In this document: positions 51,260-60,598 of the stretch, in pieces
Numbering within the stretch: the first letter of the stretch is position 1
How the letters are laid out: each line of letters begins with the position of its first letter
DNA from: PUPG01 sp041686485
GTDB taxonomy: Bacteria > Bacteroidota > Bacteroidia > Bacteroidales > UBA7960
NCBI GenBank assembly: GCA_041686485.1
Contig: JAWLDT010000001.1
Coordinates: 1 to 64,000, forward strand
Length of the DNA: 64,000 bases
Direction of reading: 5' to 3'
The notes under the pieces: model-generated
The model's input: the letters and a program-made list of their open reading frames with translations, nothing else
Databases searched by the model: none
Told to the model about the DNA's origin: nothing
Position numbers and translations under genes: made by a program

Positions 51260-52207
51260 ATGTATTACTGGAGAAACAGTCGTCGTTTTAATGCCTGGTC
51301 TGACATGAGCAGGAAGCTTTATGGAACACGACTGCAGAAGCTGACCATAAATGCCGGCTTTACCTGCCCTAATCGCGATGGTACCGTCGGCACAGGAGGA
51401 TGCAGCTTTTGCAATAACGAAGGCTTCAACCCTTCCTATTGTGACCCGGAAAAGGCTATTCGTCAGCAAATCGACCAGGGCCTGGAGCTTATCCGTAAGC
51501 GCTACCCAAGAGCCGGGAAGTTTGTTGCTTATTTCCAGGCATATTCAAACACCCATGCGCCATTAGAGACCTTGCGCGACATATATGAGGAAGCACTGAG
51601 CCACCCTGCTATCTCCGGTTTGGTTATCGGCACCAGGCCTGATTGTGTGGATGAAGAAAAACTGGACTATCTCCGTGATCTCGCCCGGCACTATTTTATC
51701 AAACTGGAATATGGGGTGGAATCCTGTTATGATGAAACCCTGAAACGCATTAACCGGGGCCACACTTTTCGAGATACCAAAATAGCCTTGCAGATGACCG
51801 GTGAGCGGGAATTACATGCCGGTATTCACATGCTGTTCGGGTTACCCGGAGAGCGTCGTGAGGCCATGCTGGCACAGGTCGACATCATTAATACCCTGCC
51901 CATCAATACCATCAAATTCCATCAGTTGCAGATTGTTGAGGGTACCCCTTTTGCCCGTGCCTTTAAAGAGAATCCCGGACAGTTCGACTTGTTTGAATTA
52001 GAGGACTATATAGATTTTATTGTTGCTTTTTTGGAGCGTTTACGTCCGGATATTTCGGTTGATCGCTTGTCGGGGGAAGTTCCTCCCCGCTTCATCGTTG
52101 GACAGAGATGGAGCAAAAGGGGAAATATCCGGGCAGATGTGGTTATGCAGATGATCGAAAAAAAGCTTGCAGAAAAAGATACTTTTCAGGGAAAAAGGTA
52201 TGCCTGA
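51260..52207 (+). CDS. TIGR01212-type radical SAM protein (YhcC-like)
   Basis: Radical SAM protein of 315 residues with a variant cluster motif: CPNRDGTVGTGGCSFCNN, in which the first Cys is separated by an insert from the CxxC pair, as in the YhcC family. GLVIGTRPDCV and HMLFGLPGE are also typical. The reaction is not established; tRNA or protein modification has been suggested for relatives. The ATG at 51260 is used; a later ATG at 51305 (MSRKLYGTRLQKL) is possible. Confidence 0.85.
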   Translation: MYYWRNSRRFNAWSDMSRKLYGTRLQKLTINAGFTCPNRDGTVGTGGCSFCNNEGFNPSYCDPEKAIRQQIDQGLELIRKRYPRAGKFVAYFQAYSNTHAPLETLRDIYEEALSHPAISGLVIGTRPDCVDEEKLDYLRDLARHYFIKLEYGVESCYDETLKRINRGHTFRDTKIALQMTGERELHAGIHMLFGLPGERREAMLAQVDIINTLPINTIKFHQLQIVEGTPFARAFKENPGQFDLFELEDYIDFIVAFLERLRPDISVDRLSGEVPPRFIVGQRWSKRGNIRADVVMQMIEKKLAEKDTFQGKRYA

Positions 52208-52214
52208 ATTTATG

Positions 52215-52222
52215 TATTTTTG
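52215..52222 (+). promoter_or_regulatory. -7 box of the abgT gene
   Basis: TATTTTTG matches TAnnTTTG about 112 bases before the ATG. No clear -33 element is seen. Confidence 0.35.
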
Positions 52223-52333
52223 ACGCTTTTATGATTGACCCTCATCCATTCAGTTGGATTACATGGACAATCAACAGGTTTATTCAACAACAATTATGTA
52301 ACATAAATAACATAGACGAATTGACACTGTAAT

Positions 52334-53899
52334 ATGGAGAATACGACGAAGAAGAATAAGGTTAACCGCATGCTTGGGGCCATTGAGCATGTTGGTAACA
52401 AGCTTCCCCATCCGGCTGCGCTATTTGCATTGTTTGCCGTGGCCATTATTTTTATCAGCGGTATTGCATCGCTGTTCAATGTGACAGCGATGCATCCCGG
52501 TACAGGAGAGGAGGTCGAAACCTTTAGTCTTCTGAGCCGCGAGGGATTGCATATGATCATGACCAACATGGTGGTGAATTTCACTTCCTTTGCACCCCTG
52601 GGAACGGTGCTGGTGGCTTTGCTTGGTATCGGTGTGGCTGAATCGAGTGGCCTGATGTCAACCGGTCTCAGGTTGCTGGTGCTATCTGCCCCTAAAAAGC
52701 TGCTTACTTTTGCCATCGTGTTTGCCGGTATCCTGTCAAATACCGCCAGCGAAGTGGGGTATGTGGTTCTTGTACCGTTGGGAGGCATGATCTTTCTGGC
52801 TGTTGGCAGGCACCCGATCGCCGGTATTGCCGCTGCATTCGCCGGTGTATCCGGCGGGTATTCAGCCAATCTCCTGCTGGGCACCATCGATCCCCTGCTT
52901 GCAGGCCTCTCTGAAGAAGCTGCTCGTATCATTGAGCCTCTTTATACGGTCAACCCAACGGCCAACTACTACTTTATGTTTGTATCGACCTTTTTTATCG
53001 CCTACATCGGTACCTGGGTCACCGAGAAGGTGGTTGTCCCGCGTCTGGGCGAGTATAAAGGAGATGCCCAACCCGAAGAGATCAAACAGCTGTCCCCGGA
53101 CGAGCGAAAAGGGTTACGGGCTACGTTCTGGGCATTGATCGCCGTCGCCTTGCTGCTGCTCTGGAGTGCCGTGCCCATAGAGGGAGGTGTCTGGTCTTAT
53201 GTGCCCGGCTCCGGTTTTATGCGCGACCCTGAAACCGGGGATTTGCTGCGGTCACCATTCATGAGTGGTATTGTGGCCATCATTTTTATGGTGGCTGCCA
53301 TATTGGGTATTGTCTATGGTATTGCCGCCAAAACCCTTGAAAGCAATTATGATGTGATCAAAGGCATGGGAAAGTCCATGTCGACATTGGGTACTTATAT
53401 CGTCCTCGTGTTTTTTGCCGCGCAGTTTGTGGCCTATTTTAACTGGACCAATCTCGGACTGATATTTGCCATTCAGGGAGCGAATTTCATAGGGACGCTC
53501 GGACTGGGAAGGATCCCATTGATGATAGCCCTGGTTCTGGTATCCGCCTTTATTAACCTGGTTGTTGGAAGCGCCAGCGCCAAATGGGCCATCATGGCCC
53601 CCGTGTTTATCCCCATGTTTATGCTACTGGGATACTCCCCGGAATTTACACAGCTGGCATACCGTGTCGGGGACAGTGTGACCAATGTTATTGCTCCAAT
53701 GATGTCGTACTTTGCCATGATTGTTGCATTCATGGAACGTTATGACAAGAAAGCCGGTATAGGAACCATCATTGCCACCATGTTGCCATATACCGTGATT
53801 TTCCTGGGGGCCTGGCTGGTTATGCTCATTTTATGGATCCTGATCGGTCTGCCCATTGGCCCGGGCTCGCCGTTGTTTTATGAGTTAGGTGCTTCCTGA
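52334..53899 (+). CDS. AbgT-family transporter
   Basis: A 521-residue membrane protein with about 11 helices. It belongs to the AbgT family (AbgT, MtrF, YdaH), proton-driven carriers linked to p-aminobenzoyl-glutamate uptake or to drug efflux of sulfonamides. Family landmarks: HVGNKLPHPAALF at the start, SNTASEVGYVVLVPLGG and GSASAKWAIMAPVF near residue 420. In this context it could import dipeptide-like folate fragments or export antimetabolites. Monocistronic. Confidence 0.9.
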   Translation: MENTTKKNKVNRMLGAIEHVGNKLPHPAALFALFAVAIIFISGIASLFNVTAMHPGTGEEVETFSLLSREGLHMIMTNMVVNFTSFAPLGTVLVALLGIGVAESSGLMSTGLRLLVLSAPKKLLTFAIVFAGILSNTASEVGYVVLVPLGGMIFLAVGRHPIAGIAAAFAGVSGGYSANLLLGTIDPLLAGLSEEAARIIEPLYTVNPTANYYFMFVSTFFIAYIGTWVTEKVVVPRLGEYKGDAQPEEIKQLSPDERKGLRATFWALIAVALLLLWSAVPIEGGVWSYVPGSGFMRDPETGDLLRSPFMSGIVAIIFMVAAILGIVYGIAAKTLESNYDVIKGMGKSMSTLGTYIVLVFFAAQFVAYFNWTNLGLIFAIQGANFIGTLGLGRIPLMIALVLVSAFINLVVGSASAKWAIMAPVFIPMFMLLGYSPEFTQLAYRVGDSVTNVIAPMMSYFAMIVAFMERYDKKAGIGTIIATMLPYTVIFLGAWLVMLILWILIGLPIGPGSPLFYELGAS

Positions 53900-54129
53900 G
53901 GTATTTAACATCTTAACATGAGCGTTGCTGCTGTTCCAAAAGTTTTTTTGGGGCTTTCTCCTCTTCATCATGATGTTATGATGACAAATCTGGACCATAA
54001 TGGTGATTTATTTTGTTATATTTTGATATACAGGCTGTTGACTGATACAAACTAAACTTTTTGGTCAGTAAAATTGTTGTATATTGTAAGATATTATTGT
54101 CAAAACATATAACCTAACCTGGTCTGATA

Positions 54130-55047
54130 ATGGAATCCCTGCAACGTAATACGATCCTGGTGCCGGTAGATTTTTCGGATGTGGCGGAATACGCCATCGA
54201 CCATGCAGCCGCCATTGCCCGGGGTTTTGGTTACAGGGTTTTTCTGCTACACGTGACCACCAAAAGAAGCACTACCAAAAAGAAGCAGGAGGAAGCTGAT
54301 GCCCGTTTGATGGGTATCTCCTCACAAATGGCTGAAAATATGGGGTTGAAAGTAACCTATCAGATAAAGACTGGTAATGTTTTTAAGGTTATTAATGAGA
54401 TGGCTGACCGGCTGCGACCCGCTTTTATCGTGATGGGTGTTCACGGCAGAAAAGGTGTGGAAAACCTGATAGGCAGCTATTCTTATTCTGTCATCTGTAA
54501 AGCAAATGTTCCCGTGTTAGTCGTTAAGGATAAACACCATCATGTCGGATTTAAAAATATTGTGATTCCGATTGATTTTTCTAAACGTAGTACCCAGAAG
54601 GTTTCCCAGGCTGTAAAATTCTCCCGTTTTTTTGGTGCCCGAATCCGGGTTTTTGGCTTTTTGTCATCTGACAACAAGGCAAAGATTATTAACAAAGAGG
54701 CGTTACTTAAAAGTGTGACAACTTATTTTGAAGAACAAGAAGTACCGGTAACTACGGATCTGAGAATAAAACCCGGCATGGACTGGCCTGAAGCCCTGCT
54801 TGGTTTTGCTGAAGATAAAGAAGCAGACCTGATTATGATTGTGGCTGAGCGGGGTGGGGGTATTCAGGATATTTTTTCCCAAAATTATACAGAACGTATC
54901 CTTGATAAAGCGACAATGCCGGTATTAACCATTATGCCATGTGCTGAAGAACTTGCCCCTGAATCGGCATTCGTTCAGGATGGCGTTGTTACACCTTTTG
55001 TTGATCCTTTTGGCTTGTATAGAGGTACGTCAAAATCTGACACATGA
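54130..55047 (+). CDS. tandem-domain universal stress protein
   Basis: A 305-residue protein made of two UspA domains (about 5-140 and 145-280). The first has VPVDFSD and the ATP-loop-like MGVHGRKGVENLIGSYS; the second has IPIDFSKRS but a degenerate nucleotide loop (VAERGGGIQDIFSQN). Probably a stress or starvation regulator. The 230-base gap before it shows no clear promoter. A 21-base direct repeat begins at its stop codon and the proline dehydrogenase gene follows after 42 bases. Confidence 0.9.
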   Translation: MESLQRNTILVPVDFSDVAEYAIDHAAAIARGFGYRVFLLHVTTKRSTTKKKQEEADARLMGISSQMAENMGLKVTYQIKTGNVFKVINEMADRLRPAFIVMGVHGRKGVENLIGSYSYSVICKANVPVLVVKDKHHHVGFKNIVIPIDFSKRSTQKVSQAVKFSRFFGARIRVFGFLSSDNKAKIINKEALLKSVTTYFEEQEVPVTTDLRIKPGMDWPEALLGFAEDKEADLIMIVAERGGGIQDIFSQNYTERILDKATMPVLTIMPCAEELAPESAFVQDGVVTPFVDPFGLYRGTSKSDT

Positions 55048-55084
55048 TTATTATATGCTTTTACATGATTATTATATGCATTTA
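55042..55084. repeat. 21-bp direct repeat at the usp/proline dehydrogenase junction
   Basis: ACATGATTATTATATGC occurs at 55042-55058 and again at 55063-55079, a 21-base period, between the two genes. The first copy includes the usp TGA. It may be a protein-binding site or a duplication. Confidence 0.7.
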
Positions 55085-55089
55085 GATGT

Positions 55090-56253
55090 ATGATAAATTT
55101 TGACAATACGGAAGTCGCTTTTAATGATAAAGATGCCAGGCATTTAAAAAGAGCCTGTTTTCTGTTCAGAATGGTGGGCAGTCCCATATTGGTTAAAGGA
55201 GGATCGGCATTACTGCAACTTGCTTTATGGTTGCATCTGCCGGTTGAATGGGCGCTGAAACCCACCGTTTTTGCTCATTTCTGCGGCGGTGAGACGATTG
55301 ATGAGTGTGATAGTACGATCGGGCAATTGGGTGCGTCCGGTATCTATACCATCCTGGATTATTCGGCAGAGGGCAAAGAGAGGGAAGCTGATTTCGATCA
55401 TACCAAAAACCAGATCCTTGCCACCATAGATAAAGCTGTTCAGGAAAAACACATGCCTTTTGCGGTATTTAAACCAACCGGTTTGTCACGGTTTGCTTTG
55501 CTTGAGGAGGTACAGGCCGGTCAGGCATTATCTTATGAGGAGCAAGCAGAATTTGACAGGGTGAAGACACGTTTTGAAGAAATAGCTGCCTATGCTGTTA
55601 AAAAGGACGTGCCGGTGATGGTTGATGCTGAAGAAACGCAGATTCAGGACCTCGTAGATATGCTGGTTGAAGATCTGATGTTCAAATACAATCAAAACAA
55701 ACCATATATATATAATACCTTACAGATGTATCGCCAGGACAGGCTGGAATACCTGAAGGATTTCGTGGCTCGTGCCCGCAACAAAGGTGTTTTTGCAGCC
55801 TTTAAGCTCGTCCGGGGTGCCTACATGGAAAAAGAAAGGGCGCACGCCGCCAGAAACAACCTGCCTTCCCCCATATATCCGGATAAAGCCTCTACGGATA
55901 ACGCCTTTGATGAAGCCGTCACCTATTGCCTCAACAACGTCGATGACCTTGCCGTAAATATCGGTACACATAATGAAATCAGTTGTGCCAGGGCTGCAGA
56001 TACCATGCGAAGCCTTTCTCTGCCTGCTGCGCACAAACATATATCATTCGCCCAGCTCCTGGGAATGAGTGATCATATTTCCTATAACCTGGCTGAAGCC
56101 GGCTATAATGTTTGTAAATACGTTCCTTACGGACCGGTGAAATCCGTATTGCCTTACCTGATCCGCCGCGCAGAAGAAAATACTTCCGTGTCCGGCCAGA
56201 CTTCCCGGGAACTTTTCCTGATCAAAAAAGAGATCGCCCGGCGTAAATCCTGA
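55090..56253 (+). CDS. proline dehydrogenase
   Basis: FAD enzyme oxidising L-proline to pyrroline-5-carboxylate, of 387 residues. PRODH barrel features: FAVFKPTGLSRFA, VMVDAEETQIQ, VRGAYMEKERAHA, the NIGTHNE segment and the C-terminal RRAEENTS helix for proline binding. It is monofunctional, with no aldehyde dehydrogenase domain as in PutA. It probably feeds proline or ornithine-derived carbon into glutamate. Convergent with the methyltransferase gene, 13-base gap with a CCCGGCCGGG palindrome. Confidence 0.92.
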   Translation: MINFDNTEVAFNDKDARHLKRACFLFRMVGSPILVKGGSALLQLALWLHLPVEWALKPTVFAHFCGGETIDECDSTIGQLGASGIYTILDYSAEGKEREADFDHTKNQILATIDKAVQEKHMPFAVFKPTGLSRFALLEEVQAGQALSYEEQAEFDRVKTRFEEIAAYAVKKDVPVMVDAEETQIQDLVDMLVEDLMFKYNQNKPYIYNTLQMYRQDRLEYLKDFVARARNKGVFAAFKLVRGAYMEKERAHAARNNLPSPIYPDKASTDNAFDEAVTYCLNNVDDLAVNIGTHNEISCARAADTMRSLSLPAAHKHISFAQLLGMSDHISYNLAEAGYNVCKYVPYGPVKSVLPYLIRRAEENTSVSGQTSRELFLIKKEIARRKS

Positions 56254-56266
56254 TCTCCCGGCCGGG

Positions 56267-57103
56267 TTACTTTCTCCCTTTTTGCTGCTGCCTTTGCCTG
56301 ACCGCCTCAAAAGCCAGTATGGCGACCGACGCCGATACGTTCAGCGAGTCTATATGTCCCGCCATGGGTATCCGGATGACTTTATCGGACGCTTCCCGCC
56401 AAACCGCCGACAACCCTTTGTCTTCGGCACCAAAAGCCAGCGCGGTGGCTCCTCTGAAGTCTGCTTCATAATAATTTTGCTCAGTCTGCAATGCTGCAGT
56501 ATAAATCGTGGGCCGCTGACAGGGCTGCCAATTGTCTGCCCGGGTGAGCCACGTTATGGCCGTTTCACTGCTGCATGCAGCTACCGGTAAGGTGAATACG
56601 CAACCCAGACTCGCCCGGATGGTGTTCGGATTGTATATACCGGCCTTTTCATCGGCCAGAATAAGCCCGTCAACACCGGCACCATCGGCCGTACGTAAAA
56701 TTGCGCCCAGGTTTCCGGGCTTTTCAACGCCCTCCAGTATTATTAGCAGGGGGTCAGGCGGTAATATCAACGAAGAAAGGGAATGATCCCGTTGTTCGCC
56801 AACAAGCAAAACCCCTTCGACGTCCTTTCGATAGGCTAACTTGTTGTATACAGCGCGACTGATCATTGTAGGGTCTGTTTGATCACTTAATAGAGCATCT
56901 ATGGGATAAGAAGGGTCTTCCTGATAAATATCCTGACAAATCAGCAAGTTGTGCGGTTTAATCCGGCCGGACAACGCCAGGGAGACCTCCCGCCGCCCTT
57001 CCGCAATAAACAGACCTGTTTTTGCCCGTTCAGAAGCCTTCTGTTGTAAACGGACCAGCTGTTTGATCAAAGGGTTCTGCAGGCTGACAATCTGCTCTTT
57101 CAT
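56267..57103 (-). CDS. TrmH/SpoU-family RNA 2'-O-methyltransferase
   Basis: SPOUT-class RNA methyltransferase of 278 residues: an N-terminal L30e-like substrate-binding domain (1-100), then the knotted SpoU domain with LEGVEKPGNLGAILRTADGAG, FGAEDKGLS and IPMAGHIDSLNVSASVAI. The target (23S rRNA G2251-like or tRNA) cannot be fixed. The 200-base gap upstream holds twin-hairpin element copy B. Confidence 0.9.
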   Translation of the reverse strand: MKEQIVSLQNPLIKQLVRLQQKASERAKTGLFIAEGRREVSLALSGRIKPHNLLICQDIYQEDPSYPIDALLSDQTDPTMISRAVYNKLAYRKDVEGVLLVGEQRDHSLSSLILPPDPLLIILEGVEKPGNLGAILRTADGAGVDGLILADEKAGIYNPNTIRASLGCVFTLPVAACSSETAITWLTRADNWQPCQRPTIYTAALQTEQNYYEADFRGATALAFGAEDKGLSAVWREASDKVIRIPMAGHIDSLNVSASVAILAFEAVRQRQQQKGRK

Positions 57104-57170
57104 GCTGTTTATTGATGTTTTTGTTTGTTACTGTATTTTTTTTAAGCTTCCTCGTCTCCTCGCGTCTTTT

Positions 57171-57268
57171 CTTATGTCACCCCTTCGGGGTTTTGGTTGC
57201 GTTTGTATTTCCCTTTTTTTTATAATCGTTTCATCCCTTCGGGATTTCTCGCATCTTCGTGTCTTTTC
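57171..57268 (+). repeat. twin-hairpin intergenic element, copy B
   Basis: Hairpins ACCCC-TTC-GGGGT at 57179-57191 and ATCCC-TTC-GGGAT at 57233-57245, with flanks closely similar to 2488-2580. Upstream are CTCGTCTCCTCGCGTC words and downstream is a CTTCTACCTTCTACTTTC repeat (57274-57311). The 57104-57321 gap has no other content. Confidence 0.75.
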
Positions 57269-57321
57269 TTCCCTTCTAACTTCTACCTTCTACTTTCTAC
57301 CTTCTACCTTCATTAACAAAG

Positions 57322-59739
57322 TCATGTGGTGCGAAAAAGCTTGCGATGCAACAAAAAGGCACTGAATGCAGCGATATAACAAATCACAGCCACGGCCATG
57401 ACTACCATAAACCCCGATTCTACCGCGATGATCGTCGCCAGGGAAGTGCTTATGACGGATATGGAGCCGTCTATGCCATAAGCCCAGGGCGCCTGCCCGG
57501 AATCATAGGCCGACAGGTAGCGGATGCCGAACGGGAACATCATTCCCTTAAAGAAAGCGGGTACCCCTATAAGCAGCAGACTAATGACTATTTTTAAAGG
57601 AAGAGGGCTGGCGATGCTCCACTGAAGGAGTGGCGTCAGAAAAAAGGCATAGCCTGTCAGCAGGATGGCAATGATCATGCCGGTACCTGCCAGTGACCAG
57701 GGAGTTGCAGGTATCCTGTTCGTTAACAAACTACCCACACTGCTGGCTATCAGCATGGTGCTGATGACGGCAGACAGGGCGTATACCGGCTGCCCGAAAT
57801 AGAGCACAAAACGCTGTATGAGGATGATCTCCACAAACATGTATCCCAGACCGAGGGCGGCAAAATAGAGCAGGGTCCCGCTTTTGCTGCGATGACTTTT
57901 ACGTAACCTGAAGAGGGGCAGAAGGATGAACAGCAGCGCCAGGATGGTGCTCTGAACCAGGGTAACAAGCACGACCAGGTAGCCCAGCTCCATAAATGGG
58001 AGCTGATCCTGGCCAAAAATTTTGGATAACTGTTTTAGGTTACCCAGTTCTATAAACTGTGAGAAGTAGGGCTTGTTGTCTGTCGCCGGGTCAATCATGA
58101 ATCCATACGACTCCATAAACTCGCTGTCGCCTTCCATTACCCTGTCAACATAGGAAAAGAACGTATCATCTTCGATCTGGTTGAACTGGTCTCTTTCGTC
58201 GGACTCAATAGCCGGCAGCAGCAGGGGATCAAAAAACATTGTCTCACAAAACTCCCGGATAGTCTTGGTTTCTTTTGTGGTGATCGGACTTTTCTTTAAC
58301 ACATAGGTTATCGTTCCCCAGGATCGCATGGCGGCAATGTGGTTTTTCGGAGATTCTATGCCATGGTCCCTGGCTGTTTGTACCAACGTTGCCAATAATT
58401 TCAGGTTGGTGCGTGCCGGATAATCCACCCAGGCTGATACGGTGATCATGCCGTCCGGTTTGAGGCGTTGCCACATAAGTGAAAATGATTCCAGGGTCAT
58501 GGTGTAGTTTTCCTGAAGGGCTCTGATGCCGGCAGTACCCCCAAAGGCTCCCTGCTGTGGCAGGTGAATAAGGTCATAGTCTTTGGCTGCTTTGGAAGCA
58601 AGAAAGGTTCGGGGCTCCAGGGTATGGATGTCGAGGCTGTCATGAAGGAAAAGACCACCCGATGCTTCAGCAAATTCGTTTTGCAGCATGTTCACCACTC
58701 CTTTGTTGGTTATGGTGGCATCAACGTGGGCAGGTTGGTGTGTAAACACTTGTGACAGGGGAGCTCCCTCACCTGCCTGGAGCATAAGTATCTTGTTGTG
58801 ATGATCAAACTGCCAGGGCAGTGCCCGCGTGGTATAGTCCAGGATATGTGATGTCTGTCCTGATTCATATTTCGGAATCACACCATAATAATTGCCGTTC
58901 ACAAACACATTCTTTTTAACAGGCACATCATCCGTGTATGAAAGGCTGAGGGCAGGAGCAAACCGCAGAGCCGGGGAGGCAGCTACTTCAATCAGTCCGT
59001 GGATGTCGGGCTGGCTGTGTACAATTTCTGCTTCCGGCAGGTTCATGGTGTTTGCCAGGTCTTTGTATTCAGATATCTCTATATCTGCCGGGGTACGAAG
59101 CATCAACAAAGCCGTTAGGATGGCGATGGTCCCCGCAGCTATTTGCAGGAGCGAATAACGCCGGCTGATACCAGCCAGCCCAGCGAGTACAGACAACAGA
59201 CCCACCAGGGGCGGCACCTGTTGTGGGTAGATGTTTCCAAAAATGAACAATACCAGCAATCCTCCGGCTCCTGAGCCAATCAGGTTGGAGAAGTAATAGG
59301 TGCCGATACGGCTTGCATGTTTGATAAACAGGATGCCGATAGCCAGGGCGCCCGTGAAAAAGGGAATGAAATAGATAATGTAATTGGCAGCCAGTATTGG
59401 AAATTGTGCCCGTTCTACAAAAAGGAGGTACACGTCAAAACGGAATAATTCAAGGCGGGTGATCTGAAAGGCGACCATCATTGATAACCCGCTGACCGTC
59501 ATCAGAAAAGGAACAAACCAGTCGGCCACCCTAAGCAGCCTGTCTCTGGCAAGCGCCAGAAGCGTGCCACTGGCTCCGAAGCCCAGCATGGCAATGGAGA
59601 TGATCATATAGGCAAAGTGATGCCACTGTACGATGGCAAGCAGTTGTGTTAACGACAACTGAAATGCTATAATGGCAACAGAATGCAGACCCAGGCTGAT
59701 AATCAGCCTGTTGTCCAAAGACAGAAAATTGTTTTTCAT
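57322..59739 (-). CDS. membrane protein with spermidine synthase-like domain
   Basis: An 805-residue protein with an N-terminal block of about seven membrane helices, a central soluble Rossmann-like domain (about 250-550) and a C-terminal block of about seven helices. The central domain resembles spermidine/spermine synthase (MLQAGEGAPLS in place of the usual GGGDG, then YDLIHLPQQGA and the LKPDGMITVS strand) but the key GG-G/D residues are altered, so aminopropyl transfer is doubtful. It begins 2 bases after the stop of the exported PIMT gene, which implies one unit. Confidence 0.82.
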   Translation of the reverse strand: MKNNFLSLDNRLIISLGLHSVAIIAFQLSLTQLLAIVQWHHFAYMIISIAMLGFGASGTLLALARDRLLRVADWFVPFLMTVSGLSMMVAFQITRLELFRFDVYLLFVERAQFPILAANYIIYFIPFFTGALAIGILFIKHASRIGTYYFSNLIGSGAGGLLVLFIFGNIYPQQVPPLVGLLSVLAGLAGISRRYSLLQIAAGTIAILTALLMLRTPADIEISEYKDLANTMNLPEAEIVHSQPDIHGLIEVAASPALRFAPALSLSYTDDVPVKKNVFVNGNYYGVIPKYESGQTSHILDYTTRALPWQFDHHNKILMLQAGEGAPLSQVFTHQPAHVDATITNKGVVNMLQNEFAEASGGLFLHDSLDIHTLEPRTFLASKAAKDYDLIHLPQQGAFGGTAGIRALQENYTMTLESFSLMWQRLKPDGMITVSAWVDYPARTNLKLLATLVQTARDHGIESPKNHIAAMRSWGTITYVLKKSPITTKETKTIREFCETMFFDPLLLPAIESDERDQFNQIEDDTFFSYVDRVMEGDSEFMESYGFMIDPATDNKPYFSQFIELGNLKQLSKIFGQDQLPFMELGYLVVLVTLVQSTILALLFILLPLFRLRKSHRSKSGTLLYFAALGLGYMFVEIILIQRFVLYFGQPVYALSAVISTMLIASSVGSLLTNRIPATPWSLAGTGMIIAILLTGYAFFLTPLLQWSIASPLPLKIVISLLLIGVPAFFKGMMFPFGIRYLSAYDSGQAPWAYGIDGSISVISTSLATIIAVESGFMVVMAVAVICYIAAFSAFLLHRKLFRTT

Positions 59740-59741
59740 CG

Positions 59742-60434
59742 CTAATCTTCCCTTTCAAACGGTACAAATCGAACCGGCATCAGGCTGCGGGTGCTGATAT
59801 TCCCGTCCTCATCTTTATTAACCAGCATTAACTGCTGTGTCTGGTAAGCCGAACCCACGGGAATGATCATCTTACCACCTTTCTTTAGCTGATTGGTAAG
59901 GGGTGGCGGTATGTGATCGGCGGCTGCCGTAACCACGATGGCGTCAAAGGGAGCATGTTCTTCCCAGCCATGGTATCCATCGGCGATCTTGATATGCACA
60001 TTCTCATATTCAGCGTTAAGGCGATTACGCGCATTTACGCCAAGCGCCCGGATAATCTCTATGGTATAGACTTCGTCAATGATCTCGGCCAGAATAGCTG
60101 CCTGGTAGCCTGAACCAGTTCCTATTTCAAGGACTTTGTCATCAGGCCCGGGTTCAATAATCTGAGTCATATAGGCAACGATGTATGGCTGGGAAACTGT
60201 TTGGCCATGACCGATCGGGAGGGGCCGGTCGTTATAGGCAAACTGGCGTTGCGATGTCGGGACATACAGATGCCGCGGTACCTGTCGCATGGCTTCGAGT
60301 GTGGCAGAATGTTGAATACCCCGGTCGCGTATCTGGTTTTTAACCATCCTCTTGCGTTCCCTTTCGAAATCGTCCGAAAAAACATTTCCAGGCAGGGAAA
60401 GGATTAATAGCAGGAAAATACTTACGGTTCTCAT
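59742..60434 (-). CDS. pcm: exported protein-L-isoaspartate O-methyltransferase
   Basis: PIMT repairs isoaspartyl residues using S-adenosylmethionine. The 230-residue protein has a clear N-terminal signal peptide (about 20 residues, ending GNVFSDD), then VPRHLYVP, GHGQTVSQPYIVAYMTQ, the SAM loop VLEIGTGSGYQAA and the late LKKGGKMIIPVG. The signal peptide is unusual because SAM is cytoplasmic; similar exported forms exist. Promoter at 60503-60533. Confidence 0.9.
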   Translation of the reverse strand: MRTVSIFLLLILSLPGNVFSDDFERERKRMVKNQIRDRGIQHSATLEAMRQVPRHLYVPTSQRQFAYNDRPLPIGHGQTVSQPYIVAYMTQIIEPGPDDKVLEIGTGSGYQAAILAEIIDEVYTIEIIRALGVNARNRLNAEYENVHIKIADGYHGWEEHAPFDAIVVTAAADHIPPPLTNQLKKGGKMIIPVGSAYQTQQLMLVNKDEDGNISTRSLMPVRFVPFERED

Positions 60435-60502
60435 AAGCTATGTGGTTACTGTGCGTAAAAAATGATGCCAGGGCCCCAAATGCTCCTTGCTTATCTCAAT
60501 AA

Positions 60503-60533
60503 CAAATATAATGAATCTAATGCCTTTTCTAAA
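60503..60533 (-). promoter_or_regulatory. promoter of the pcm operon
   Basis: The minus strand reads TTTA (60530-60533), a 19-base spacer, and TATATTTG (60503-60510). The leader is about 60 bases. Confidence 0.5.
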
Positions 60534-60598
60534 GTTTTGTTTCAATAATCGGATTTGAATTTTATTGGTCAATGAAGCGCATTGTAACGATAAGAAAC

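Noticed and set aside
56257..56266. CCCGGCCGGG as a terminator
   Set aside because: The palindrome has no loop and no T run; it may be chance.
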